From Ashinkailepas kermadecensis (Eukaryota > Arthropoda > Thecostraca > Neolepadidae), in NCBI GenBank assembly GCA_034440615.1, contig JAOTOM010005157.1:975501-1039500 (forward strand): a stretch of 64,000 nt of DNA, written 5' to 3'. Position 1 is the first letter of the stretch, and every line of letters starts with the position of its first letter. This document shows, piece after piece, positions 23,217 to 32,470 of the stretch. The notes below the pieces were generated by a model. The model searched no databases, was not told where the DNA came from, and saw nothing but the letters and a program-made list of their open reading frames with translations. Both the position numbers and the translations under genes were made by a program.

Positions 23217-23385
23217 GGGTTATTTTTACGACGCATTCAACCGCTAGGTCATATAGCGTCCCCAACCTTTCACGCTGATTGGTCACGGGTGAACTCGGTA
23301 AATGTCGTCGGTTGTGAGATTTGAACCCACAATCTTGCGACTAAGAATCCGACGCTCTACCAACTGAGCTACTGCGGCCCCCAAC
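23217..23385 (-). mobile_element. 169-bp tRNA-Lys-like SINE
   Basis: On the minus strand it starts with a tRNA-like head: A box TAGCTCAGTTGGTAGAGC, anticodon arm GATTCTTAGTC, B box GGGTTCAAATCTC. The body GACCAATCAGCGTGAAAG and the tail GCGTCGTAAAAATAACC follow. Flanks ACGCAATGTAG (23206-23216) and ACGTAATGTGG (23386-23396) are an eroded 11-bp duplication. Body and tail match the SINE at 4973-5141, which has a different head and exactly the same length. Confidence 0.85.
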
Positions 23386-23720
23386 ACGTAATGTGGACCT
23401 CGTGGACTCGTTACTTTGTCAAATCTTGTGCAAATTTTCATTAAGAAACTGTGACCTAGTCTGCTTCAAGCATCTGCTGATGTAATGGCGCTACAAATAT
23501 CGAGTCATAAAATAGTCGATAAATACATTTCTGGCCAGTGTTTCCTTGAGTGATCACACTGTGCGGCGGCGTCTGCCGCCGGCGCCGACCACGTTACACG
23601 GCGGCGAGTGGCAGCCAGCGGTCTGTGCACATCGTCGACGGGTACCGCGTCTGGTCTGAGCGAGGACGCAGTGTCGACTGTCGGTGCATAGTGGTCTGCC
23701 TACATTCAGTAGCCTGAAAC

Positions 23721-24080
23721 ACCGCTGGTGTGACTGGTGACACGGCCAGTGTCAGTGGTCGGAGCACCACTAGTGTGACTGGTGACACGGCCAGTGTCGG
23801 TGATCGGAGCACCGCTGGTGTCTTCTGGTGACACGGCCAGTGTCAGTGGTTAGAGCACCGCTGGTGTGACTGGTGACACGGCCAGTGTCAGTGGTCGGAG
23901 TACCGCTAGTGTCTTCTGGTGACACGGCCAGTGTCAGTGGTCAGAGTACCGCTGGTGTGACTGGTGACACGGCCAGTGTCAGTGGTCGGAGTACCGCTAG
24001 TGTGACTGGTGACACGGCCAGTGTCAGTGGTCAGAGCACCGCTGGTGTGACTGGTGACACGGCCAGTGTCAGTGGCCGAC
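23721..24080. repeat. 45-bp array upstream of bestrophin, 8 units
   Basis: Units of ACCGCTGGTGTGACTGGTGA then CACGGCCAGTGTCAGTGGTC, with alternation of GTGTGACTGG and GTGTCTTCTGG types. It ends about 240 bases before the presumed bestrophin start codon, so it may lie in the promoter, 5' UTR or a leader intron. Confidence 0.9.
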
Positions 24081-24316
24081 ATAGTCGCCTCGACACCAAC
24101 TGTGCCGTATGGACTCTGACGCCACTGCGCCATCATCGGACACTGACAACACCTTAACTCGCAGTGACCTCGCACGGGCGCCAGCGACGTCACTGATCCG
24201 GCGGTCACTAGCAGGAACTTGTGACGTCACTATATGCGTGGTGTTTTCCATCTGGACGGATCCGACGCAGCAGTGACTTCGCGCAGTGACTTCCGGCAGT
24301 GCTCTGAGACGTCGCA

Positions 24317-24495
24317 ATGACTGTGTCGTACCAGAACGAGGTGGCGTCGTCCACATCTGGCGGGTTCACACGACTGCTGGTCAGGTGGCGCGGCTCGCTC
24401 TACAAGCTCCTCTACCGCGAGCTGGTGCTCTTCTGCGTCATCTACGCCGCAGTCAGTATCGTCTACCGTCAGCTGTTGACGGCGCCGCAGCAACG
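24317..24495 (+). CDS. best: Bestrophin exon 1: N-terminus and first membrane helix
   Basis: The ATG at 24317 opens MTVSYQNEVASS, the usual bestrophin start. Next come GGFTRLLVRWRGSLYKLLYR, the signature N-terminal segment that lies against the membrane, and a hydrophobic helix (LVLFCVIYAAVSIVYRQLL). The exon ends CAACG before GTCAGT, leaving two bases of an Arg codon that the next exon completes with G. No array touches this donor. Confidence 0.92.
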
Positions 24496-24928
24496 GTCAG
24501 TGGTGATCAGCTGACACAGTTAGATTCCATGAAGCTTGTTTCTGTCATACCGCTGACCTGACCCAGCGGCACGATTTTGTGGTCAGTTGACATGCACATC
24601 AAAACTCCTGCGATGTCGACCACAGGGAGGCTTACGATGCTCCTGATGCTTGCATCCAGCTGTTCTGCAAAGCATATTGCATCTGTCAGAAGGTTTCCGA
24701 TGCTGTGATCTGCTATTGCCAGCTTTGCCCGCCGATGACTGTGAATGAACAAAGCTGTCAATTGTCTGAGGTTCACTGCAACTGTGACAGTACTGCAGTA
24801 CTGTGGCAGCTGTAGCCATAGAAGCCCAGCTGTAGCCGTAGGTGGTGTGGCACAGCCGATACATTAATGTATATAACTGTGACGTATGTGAAGGCAAATT
24901 CCGGTATTAACATCACCATCTCTCCCAG

Positions 24929-25063
24929 GATATTCGACAGAGTGCGGGAGTACTGCAACCACTTCATCAGCCTAATCCCCCTGTCGCTGGTGCTCGGCTT
25001 CTACGTCAGCTTCGTGGCGAAGCGGTGGTGGCAGCAGTACATGGCGATTCCCTGGCCCGACAA
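24929..25063 (+). CDS. best: Bestrophin exon 2: pore neck helix
   Basis: It follows the acceptor ATCTCTCCCAG. It encodes YCNHFISLIPLSLVLGFYVS and then FVAKRWWQQYMAIPWPD, the helix lining the narrow neck of the channel. Human BEST1 has Ile76, Phe80 and Phe84 at the neck; here the matching residues read Ile, Leu, Phe. The exon ends with two bases of a Lys codon before GTGAGT at 25064. The following array repeats a GACGTGAG core like this donor. Confidence 0.92.
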
Positions 25064-25080
25064 GTGAGTCGCCAGCATTG

Positions 25081-25216
25081 CAGACGTGAGCTCGCAACAC
25101 TCCAGACGTGAGGTGCCAACACTCCAAGCGTGAGGTCGCAACACCCCAGACGTGAACTTGCAACACTCCAGACATGAGTTGTTAACACTCCAGACGTGAG
25201 CTGCTGACACTCCAAG
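25081..25216 (+). repeat. 22-bp array of donor-like units after exon 2
   Basis: Six units of CAGACGTGAGCTCGCAACACTC lie directly behind the exon 2 donor (GACAAGTGAGTCGCCAGCATTG), which aligns as a diverged first unit. Each unit keeps a GTGAG core, resembling a 5' splice site. Confidence 0.7.
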
Positions 25217-25292
25217 CGGTGATATCGCGGTGATATCGCGGTGATATCGCGGTGATATCGCGGTGATATCGCGGTGATATCGCGCGGACATC
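25217..25292. repeat. 11-bp GGTGATATCGC array
   Basis: Six perfect units followed by two diverged ones (CGCGCGGACAT). The unit contains the palindromes GATATC and CGCG. Confidence 0.95.
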
Positions 25293-25528
25293 GCGCGGAT
25301 ACACGTGTGCCGTGTTGAGAAAGTTGAAAGTTGTGAATACTGTATACTTTTGGCGGCGTTCGAACACGATCGGTGATCGTTAACGCTGGTGGTCCCTTCA
25401 GCACGTGCACCGTGATCCCTGTCACGTGGCATGTTCACTACGAATTCGAACACTGTAGTCTGCCGCAACACTCCCTTCCGTCTCTAGCTTCCACAGACAG
25501 TGAGCAGCCGATACTTCAGGGCACGGGA

Positions 25529-26037
25529 TTAAAGCAAATCAAACCACATCTAGCGCTGTGGCCCTCGTCCTTCAGCCAAACTAGAAGGGACGAGGTGGCC
25601 GTCTGTCGACTCAGAATTGGCCACACGCTAGCCACACATAGGTGTTTATTGTGCGGGCAAGAAAGGCCGAAATGTATAAGGTGTAATGCCGCGCTAACTG
25701 TGCACCATGTGCTGGTGGCGTGCCCAGCATATACGGAAGAACGTAGGCGTCACTTCGGATATGATGCTAATACTCTGAAGTTGGACGACTTGTTGGGAAA
25801 CGATTCCCGATTTATACACACCCGATTTATGCACAACAGAGCGGTTTTGAACTTCCTTGCAGATATAGGATTTGAAATAATATACACACCTTCCTAGCTG
25901 ATAATTTGCTTCCACAGATATGCTCTGTTAAGCGCTCTTCATATGTGGCAATCTGATGTGTGATTAAGCAAGCTTGTTATGGGTGCAATATAACCCACTG
26001 GGGTTGACGCACCCTAAAACCCCAATAATCAATCAAA
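25529..26037 (+). mobile_element. 5'-truncated LINE (I/Jockey-like) with 13-bp target duplication
   Basis: A 509-bp insertion is flanked by perfect copies of TCAGGGCACGGGA (25516-25528 and 26038-26050). The open frame to TAG at 25895 encodes RRDEVAVCRLRIGHT and a zinc-ribbon-like set of Cys and His (CLLCGQERPKCIRCNAAL, then HHVLVACP), typical of the C-terminal end of LINE polymerases after RNase H. The 3' end has the hairpin TGGGTGC/GCACCC, CCCTAAAACCCCAATAA and an (ATCA)n tail. It has lost its RT and endonuclease and cannot move by itself. Confidence 0.85.
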
Positions 26038-26460
26038 TCAGGGCACGGGAAGTGACGAACTGAGAATCCAGGAGCAGCGAACCAATCGTCGGTCACCAGA
26101 TGTTGCAGATGTACCCGACACCGCCTCTGTGCTATATAGAAATGCTATGTTATTTGCAGACTCCGGAAGGCCTGCGATGGCCTCATGAACTTATCTAACT
26201 TCCTGCAGGATATTGTGGAAGTTCAATTTCCGTGGACGTTCTTTTCACAGTTCTTAGGAGCACCTCTGGTTTGAGCTTTCACCACGTCCCAAGCTAAGCT
26301 GACCTGACCCGACATATTGCCCCACCCTGCTGCCTTAACCCGACTTAGCCGTAAAGGAGCTAATCATTCAACATCCTGTGATCTGGCCTCCGGGTATATC
26401 CAGGCCTGCTGTGGCCAGACGTATCTAGATATCACCTCTTCACGTGATATACAATCCAGC

Positions 26461-27100
26461 AGAGACTGACTCCCCACGACCGGAGGACACCGGGTGGCCT
26501 GGCCTGGCCTGACCTGACCTCACCCCGCCGCAGGATCCTGCAGAGACTAACCCCCCACGACCGGAGGACACCGGGTGGCCTGGCCTGGCCTGACCTGACC
26601 TCACCCCGCCGCAGGATCCTGCAGAGACTAACCCCCCACGATCGGAGGACACCGGGTGGCCTGGCCTGGCCTGACCTGACCTCACCCCGCCGCAGGATCC
26701 TGCAGAGACTAAGCCCCCACGATCGAAGGACACCGGGTGGCCTGGCCTGGCCTGACCTGACCTGACCCCGCCGCAGGATCCTGCAGAGACTAACCCCCCA
26801 CGATCGGAGGACACCGGGTGGCCTCGCCTGGCCTGACCTGACCTCACCCCGCCGCAGGATCCTGCAGAGACTAAGCCCCCACGATCGGAGGACACCGGGT
26901 GGCCTCGCCTGGCCTGACCTGACCTCACCCCGCCGCAGGATCCTGCAGAGACTAAGCCCCCACGATCGAAGGACACCGGGTGGCCTCGCCTGGCCTGACC
27001 TGACCTGACCCCGCCGCAGGATCCTGCAGAGACTAACCCCCCACGATCGGAGGACACCGGGTGGCCTGGCCTGGCCTGACCTGACCTGACCCCGCCGCAG
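26461..27100 (+). repeat. 81-bp array carrying exon 3 acceptor copies, 8 units
   Basis: Each unit ends in CACCCCGCCGCAGGATCCTG, the branch-side tract, acceptor and first exon bases of bestrophin exon 3. The last unit runs directly into the real exon. The units differ at few sites. The period is 81, a multiple of three, so antisense and sense open frames run through it; these are not genes. Confidence 0.92.
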
Positions 27101-27267
27101 GATCCTGCACGCCATCGCGCTGTACGTGCACGGCGCCGACGAGAACTCCCGCATGATCCGCCGCACGATGGTGCGCTACCTGAACATGTCGCTGGTGCTG
27201 CTGCTCAGATCAATCTCGTCAGCCGTCAAGCGCCGACTGCCGACACTCGACCACCTGGTGGAGAGCG
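27101..27267 (+). CDS. best: Bestrophin exon 3: cytosolic helices
   Basis: It starts with G after CCGCCGCAG and encodes ILHAIALYVHGADENSRMIR, RTMVRYLNMSLVLLLRSISS and the piece ending in LDHLVESG. This is the region with the conserved Arg-rich helix and the following membrane segment. It ends with one base of a Gly codon before GTAAGG. Its acceptor is the last copy of the 81-bp array. Confidence 0.9.
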
Positions 27268-27719
27268 GTAAGGCTCGCCTGCCGCACCTGCATAGCGTGG
27301 CAGGCAGGGGTACAGGTCTCGCTCCTCATACCCACGGCTAAATAGAGCCATCAATTGCACACAATTGTCTGGTCGAGCCAAATTGTCCAGCGAAAGGTGA
27401 CACAAGATGCATGGGTCATCTGTCATCTCGTCAAGTAGTAGGAAGTCACATGCCCAGTCGGACAACTTGGTAGAAGGTTGCAAAAGGTTTTAAGGCCAAT
27501 TTTAATGTTCTGAAGGGTATGGGAATTCCTTTCCTTTGCCTTTGCCATGCTGGGAGTTTAAAGCCACTACCGGCCTTTTTCTAAGATAGCCATCACCTAG
27601 GCCAAGTGTTCAACGAGGGAGATGCGCACTCTATATGCGCTCGCTGGACCACAAATGAAGGTAATAGTCTCAGAGTGGACGCCCAAGAAGCATGCTGGGC
27701 GCAACACACACGATAAATG

Positions 27720-28327
27720 CCTTTCAGCTTGGAAAATCGGGGACTCTGAAAATCATGCTGAGCCTGGGGGTACCAAAAAGACGCACCTGGGCCCTTGAAA
27801 ATCACGCTAGGGGCTCGACAGGTCGCACCAGGGCCCCACAAGTCTCATCGGGACCACCCAAAAAATGAAGCCAGGGCAACGACAAACAATCCGGACATGG
27901 AAGATCATTCTGGGGCCCAGCAATCACGCCAAAGACTTCCAAAACGCATTGGACCCACACAAACGTGTCATGGCCTCTACACCTCGCGCTTAGGATCAAA
28001 ACAAATAACGCCGGGCTAAACAAATCACACTGAGACCCCAAAAGGTCGCGTCGCAGCCCTTAAAAATCACACTGGGGGACCAAAAGTCGCGCCGAAGCCC
28101 CACAAGTCGCAGCTGGCTTCCACAAAATCAATTCCTACCCGGAATGTTACTCTGCGGCAAACAAAAAATCGTCAATGACACAAAAAAAAAACGCGTCGGG
28201 CCCCGGAAAAGAAACGTGTTGGTGCAACGAAAAAAAATACACTGGGAGCCCGAAGAACCGCACCGGGGTCCAAATATATCGCGCAGGGGGCTTACACAGA
28301 TTGCAACTCGATCCCCCGAAAATCACA
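27720..28327 (-). repeat. Third fragment of the degenerate element repeat, split by the LTR element
   Basis: Phrases such as GAAAATCACGCTAGGGGC and CCCACAAGTCGC match, in reverse orientation, the degenerate repeat of 20490-22060. The fragment is cut at 28327 by the LTR retrotransposon and a short remnant continues at 32679-32740. No termini were found. Confidence 0.6.
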
Positions 28328-28535
28328 TGTAGTGAGCAGCCATGCTGGTATGGATGGCCGGTGGCGCCGGTGTCAAGTCGCACCCGGCGCAGTCAGCGGT
28401 TTTTGCAGCGCGGTCTGTTGTTGGGGGCGGCTGGGTCGGCAGCACGCGCGACTCACGCTCAGTAGTGTCGGTCCGTCGACTGCGAATACACGTGCTTCCC
28501 CGTGCTCGGTACTTACTTTTGGATCGGCAACTACA
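28328..28535 (+). repeat. 5' LTR
   Basis: Identical by eye to 32471-32678 over 208 bases; TGTAGT and ACTACA form its 6-bp inverted ends. Confidence 0.95.
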
Positions 28536-28564
28536 AGCTATTTCGGCCATAAATTGCGGATACT

Positions 28565-29926
28565 ATGCCGGGGCACGGGGATGAAGAGGGAGAACCGCGG
28601 GAGGCGACGCCGGTCGCGAGTGAAGCAGTGAACGTCGCGGAGGCGTTGGGGACCCTGGGTGTGGCAGGCCCGCGTAATTTCGATACGCGCCACATACCCG
28701 AGTTCAGCGGGACGGTGAATGTGGCCGAGTGGTTTACGCGGGCAGAGAAACTGTGCCGACGACGCGGCGTCAACTTCGTGGACGTCATCCCGGAGCGGCT
28801 GACGGGGGCAGCTTTCGCCGTCTGGGAGCAGCTACCCGACAAGGCGCAGGACTCCATAGCGGCCGTCCGCGACGCGTTATACGACGCGTTCGCGTTAAAC
28901 CGGCACGCCGCGTACGCCGCCTTCCAGGACCGAGAACTGCGACCCGGGGAGTCCGTGGACGCCTACTTGGCGGACCTGCGCCGCCTCATAGCGCTGGTCT
29001 CGGACGAGAAGCTCCCCGAGTCCATCCTGGACGCCAAATTCATATCGGGCCTGCCGGCATCGGTACGGAGCCAGCTAAAGGCAGGTACGCGTGCCCAGCG
29101 GATGGAGCTGCCGAGTCTCGTCCGCTTGGCTCGGGAAATCCTCAGCGAGGAACATCACGAGGTGCTGGCTGCGGCAGCGGCGTCGCGGCCCGCGCCCCCG
29201 CCGTCTCGTCAGGAAGCGCGGCGGCCACGACTACCGCGACGCTGCTGGACATGCGGGAGGGAGGGTCATCTCGCCGCGGCCTGCCCAAACGCATCCGGGG
29301 GACGCGTCAGCGCGAGCGCCGTCTCTGGAGCAGTAGATCGCGCCCTTCCGGTCGCCCGGATGCATGTGGACGGCAGCGAGCGACGCGTGTTGGTGGACTC
29401 CGGATGCACTGACACGCTCGTGTACCGAGGTTGCTGTCGGCGGTGGACGCCGCGGCCCGTGGAAATGAGAACCGTGAACGGGGGAACGTTACGGTGCAGT
29501 GGGTCGGTCACGGTCAAGGTGGAATACCAGGGCAGGCGAGTAATGCTCGCGGCGCTGGTTGTGCCAGACCGCCCGCTGGGTGTGGACGTGGTTCTGGGGA
29601 TGTCGGGCATCACGGCCCTGGGTGGCATCAGCCTGCGGACACCGACAGACGTGCGGGTCTGTGCGGCGGCAGTTGAGGTCGACCGTCGGGACTTGGCCGT
29701 GGATGCGGCGGACTTCACGGCGCGATTCGCCGCGCGGACGGGCGAATGGACCGTGGCATGGGTGTGGGCAGACGGGAATGGTCCCGGAGCCTGCGGAACC
29801 GAGTCGCGGAGTATGCGGTACCGCCGGCGGCTCGGCCGGCGTACGACGCTGAATTGGAGCTGTGGATCCGGGAGGGATGGCTGCAGCGGTATGACGAGCA
29901 GGTGGATGGCCCGGCCCGTGGCCTGA
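28565..29926 (+). CDS. LTR element gag and protease
   Basis: A 453-codon frame starts at the first ATG after the 5' LTR. The N-terminal two thirds look like a retrotransposon capsid domain (AEWFTRAEKLCRRRG to VDAYLADLRRLI). A CCHC zinc knuckle, CWTCGREGHLAAAC, lies near residue 225 and binds the element RNA. An aspartic protease follows, with the active-site DSG in VLVDSGCTDTLVY near residue 274 and a second strand DVVLGMSGI near residue 340. The final residues after about 29770 are probably not native, since sequence resembling the normal continuation lies one frame back. Confidence 0.88.
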   Translation: MPGHGDEEGEPREATPVASEAVNVAEALGTLGVAGPRNFDTRHIPEFSGTVNVAEWFTRAEKLCRRRGVNFVDVIPERLTGAAFAVWEQLPDKAQDSIAAVRDALYDAFALNRHAAYAAFQDRELRPGESVDAYLADLRRLIALVSDEKLPESILDAKFISGLPASVRSQLKAGTRAQRMELPSLVRLAREILSEEHHEVLAAAAASRPAPPPSRQEARRPRLPRRCWTCGREGHLAAACPNASGGRVSASAVSGAVDRALPVARMHVDGSERRVLVDSGCTDTLVYRGCCRRWTPRPVEMRTVNGGTLRCSGSVTVKVEYQGRRVMLAALVVPDRPLGVDVVLGMSGITALGGISLRTPTDVRVCAAAVEVDRRDLAVDAADFTARFAARTGEWTVAWVWADGNGPGACGTESRSMRYRRRLGRRTTLNWSCGSGRDGCSGMTSRWMARPVA

Positions 29927-31311
29927 TCCCTCTGATGGCGGTCCGGCAGCCGAATAGGGACAGGGTGCGCCCTGTCTTGGACTACCGTGAGTTGAATGGC
30001 CACGTTACCACACACACCGCGAACGCGGACGTTTGTGCTGACCAGCTTCGCCGCTGGCGACGGCACGGCGCTCGCGTCGCGGTGGTGGACCTGCGGAAGG
30101 CGTACCTTCAGCTCCGGTTGGACCGGCGGCTGTGGCCGTATCAGACGGTGGAGGTGCGAGGCCAGAGGTATTGCCTGACTCGCATCGGCTTTGGGCTGAA
30201 CGTCGCGCCGCTCGTGATGAAGGCCGTGGTGCGGGCCGTCCTGCTCCAGGATGCCAAGGTGAACCGGGGGGTGCTGCCCTATGTGGACGATCTGCTGGTA
30301 GACGAGGACATTGTCAGCGCAGACCACGTAGTGGAGCACTTCGCCCGGTACGGTCTGGTCTGTAAGCCGCCGGAGCGGGCGGCCGAGGGAGCGCGACTGC
30401 TCGGGCTACGGGTGCGCGCGGACGACGGAGAACTGTGCTGGCGCCGCGACAACCCGGTGGCCGCGCCCCCGGAGGTGCTGACACGTCGAGCGTTGTTCGC
30501 GTGGTGCGGCCAGTTGGTGTCCCACCTGCCGGTGGTGGGGTGGCTGCGTCCGGCGGCCGCGTGGTTAAAGCGGCGCGTCAACGCCCTGACGGCAGGCTGG
30601 GACGACCCGACAATGGACGCCGGGCTGCGCGAGCAGGTCGACTGTGTCGCGGTGCGGGTAAAGGGGGCCGACCCGGCACGAGGCCCCTGGCAGCTGAAGG
30701 GGGACAAGTTGGTGGTGTGGACGGACGCCAGTTCCCTTGCTGCCGGGGTCGTCCTGGAGGATCCGGTCAGTGGCGCCGTGGAGGACGCGAGCTGGCTACG
30801 GCCGGAGTCGAAGGCGGCCATGCACATCAACATGGCCGAGCTGGACGCGGCGCTCAGCGGTGTCAACATGGCGGTTGCGTGGGAGGTTACCACCATCGAC
30901 CTTCGCACCGACTCGGCCACGGTTCACAAGTGGATCGATGACGCCCTGAGCGGCCGCTCGCGCCTGCGGACTAAGGCGCACGGGGAGATGCTTATCCGCC
31001 GGAGGATCGACGTCATTCGACAGCTGGTGGAGGAGTTTCGCCTGAAGATGACGGTCGGCCTGGTAAAATCCGCGGACAACCTGGCGGACGCACTCACCCG
31101 TGTGCCAAAAGAGTGGCTTCGACTTCCGGACCCAGCGGCTGTCGCGCCACCAGGCGCCGTCGCGGCGGCCATGGACCCGCGACCAGACGCCGACCCCGCC
31201 CGGATACGTGAGGTGCACGAGAACACCGGGCACCAGGGGTCCGCCGGACGCTCTGGTATGTGCGTCGGAGCGAGGACGCGCGGGCCACCCGGTCAGCGGT
31301 GCGAGCGGTGA
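29746..31311 (+). CDS. LTR element reverse transcriptase and RNase H
   Basis: This frame lies one base back from gag-pro and overlaps its end. RT motifs in order are VRPVLDYRELN, VVDLRKAYLQLRLD, CLTRIGFGLNVAP and the catalytic YVDDLL (near 30281). RNase H follows with VVWTDASS, NMAELDAAL and DLRTDSATV, which carry its acidic residues. The frame then enters the HHCC zinc domain of integrase (HENTGHQG near 31217) and is lost there; a run of four G at 31236-31239 is where the next frame takes over. The ATG at 29746 is only the first Met of the frame; translation would more likely come by frameshift. Confidence 0.88.
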   Translation: MDRGMGVGRREWSRSLRNRVAEYAVPPAARPAYDAELELWIREGWLQRYDEQVDGPARGLIPLMAVRQPNRDRVRPVLDYRELNGHVTTHTANADVCADQLRRWRRHGARVAVVDLRKAYLQLRLDRRLWPYQTVEVRGQRYCLTRIGFGLNVAPLVMKAVVRAVLLQDAKVNRGVLPYVDDLLVDEDIVSADHVVEHFARYGLVCKPPERAAEGARLLGLRVRADDGELCWRRDNPVAAPPEVLTRRALFAWCGQLVSHLPVVGWLRPAAAWLKRRVNALTAGWDDPTMDAGLREQVDCVAVRVKGADPARGPWQLKGDKLVVWTDASSLAAGVVLEDPVSGAVEDASWLRPESKAAMHINMAELDAALSGVNMAVAWEVTTIDLRTDSATVHKWIDDALSGRSRLRTKAHGEMLIRRRIDVIRQLVEEFRLKMTVGLVKSADNLADALTRVPKEWLRLPDPAAVAPPGAVAAAMDPRPDADPARIREVHENTGHQGSAGRSGMCVGARTRGPPGQRCER

Positions 31312-32456
31312 TCCAGCAGTGCGATGTGTGCCAGTCCATCGACCCGGCACCTGCGCGCTGGCAGCGCGGGTCATTGAGCGTGCCGCTGACGTGGGAACGT
31401 CTAGCCATCGACGTTACCCACTACCGGGGCCGGTCGTACCTGACGGTAATCGACTGTGGGCCGTCCCGGTACGGGATGTGGCGGCTGCTGCGCCGTTCCG
31501 ACGCAGCCGAGGTCACGGGCCAGCTGGAAACCATCTTCCTGGAACGGGGCGCGCCGGCTGAATTGCTGTTGGACAACGCGACAGAATTCCGGGGTCGTCG
31601 GATGGCTGCGTTCGCGGCGCGATGGGGCGTCCGGCTGCGCTTTCGGGCCGTGCACGAGGCAGGAGGTAACGGGATTGTCGAGCGCCATCATCGGACAATT
31701 AAGGTGATGGCGGCCCGCCAGGACTGCACCATCGGTGAAGCGGTACACCGTTACAATGCTACGCCTCGCGACGGTGTACGACCCTCCAGCGCTCCGACGG
31801 CGGGGCTCTTCAAGCGAGCTGGCCGGGACTTGCCGGTGGCCGCCGGTGAGCAGGGGCCCAGCCGGACGATACCCGTGGCGAACGACGGCTCTGAGCGTGC
31901 GCGCGCGATGTTCCAGGTCGGTGACACCGTGTGGATACGACGCCGAGGTCAGCCGACTCGGTGCACGGAGGTGTCGCGGCGAGGTGTGGTGACGCGGCTG
32001 CTCCCGACACCGCTGGTGGAGGTGGACGGTGCCCCGTGGCACGTGCGGTGTGTCCGGCGGCGATTCGGGAGTGAGGACGCCGGACCAGACGGGAGCGCGA
32101 GCGAGTCGGAGGACTTTGACCCACCGGAGGAAGTGATGGAGCAACCGCGTAAGGTGTCGCCCAGTGCGGGTGGGGCGGTAGAACCGGAGGCGGAGCGTCC
32201 GCCACCGGCACCGCCGGATGCGTGGGCGACGGCAGAATTGAGTGCAGACCTCGCAGACGGCGCGGGCCGGGCGGAGGATTGTGAGGACGAAGCGTTTTAT
32301 GACCACCCGAGCGCTGAATGTGTGGTCACGGAGGATGCACGGGATGGGCGAGCCGCGCCCCGGCGAAGTATGCGTGTGAGGCGGGCGCCAGTCGAATTGT
32401 ATGGTTGCGGTGTACCAAGTGATTTGTGTATACCGGACGACGATGATGATTATTGA
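31260..32456 (+). CDS. LTR element integrase
   Basis: The frame carries the second half of the HHCC zinc domain (CDVC near 31320). Next is a D, D-35-E catalytic core: Asp in AIDVTHYRG, Asp in LLLDNATEF and Glu in GIVERHHRTIK, with exactly 35 residues between the last two. A basic, Pro- and acid-rich C-terminal tail ends 14 bases before the 3' LTR. Integrase inserts the DNA copy and matches the 5-bp duplication. The start given is a GTG inside the domain; upstream reading is open further left. Confidence 0.85.
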   Translation: MRRSEDARATRSAVRAVIQQCDVCQSIDPAPARWQRGSLSVPLTWERLAIDVTHYRGRSYLTVIDCGPSRYGMWRLLRRSDAAEVTGQLETIFLERGAPAELLLDNATEFRGRRMAAFAARWGVRLRFRAVHEAGGNGIVERHHRTIKVMAARQDCTIGEAVHRYNATPRDGVRPSSAPTAGLFKRAGRDLPVAAGEQGPSRTIPVANDGSERARAMFQVGDTVWIRRRGQPTRCTEVSRRGVVTRLLPTPLVEVDGAPWHVRCVRRRFGSEDAGPDGSASESEDFDPPEEVMEQPRKVSPSAGGAVEPEAERPPPAPPDAWATAELSADLADGAGRAEDCEDEAFYDHPSAECVVTEDARDGRAAPRRSMRVRRAPVELYGCGVPSDLCIPDDDDDY

Positions 32457-32470
32457 TAATCAGGTGGAGG

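Noticed and set aside
26432..27166. 244- and 205-codon minus-strand frames
   Set aside because: Products of the 81-bp period being a multiple of three; the unit is explained by the exon 3 acceptor on the plus strand.
29266..31408. Long minus-strand frames inside the LTR element (357, 213 and 192 codons)
   Set aside because: GC-rich shadows of gag-pol; all recognisable motifs are on the plus strand.
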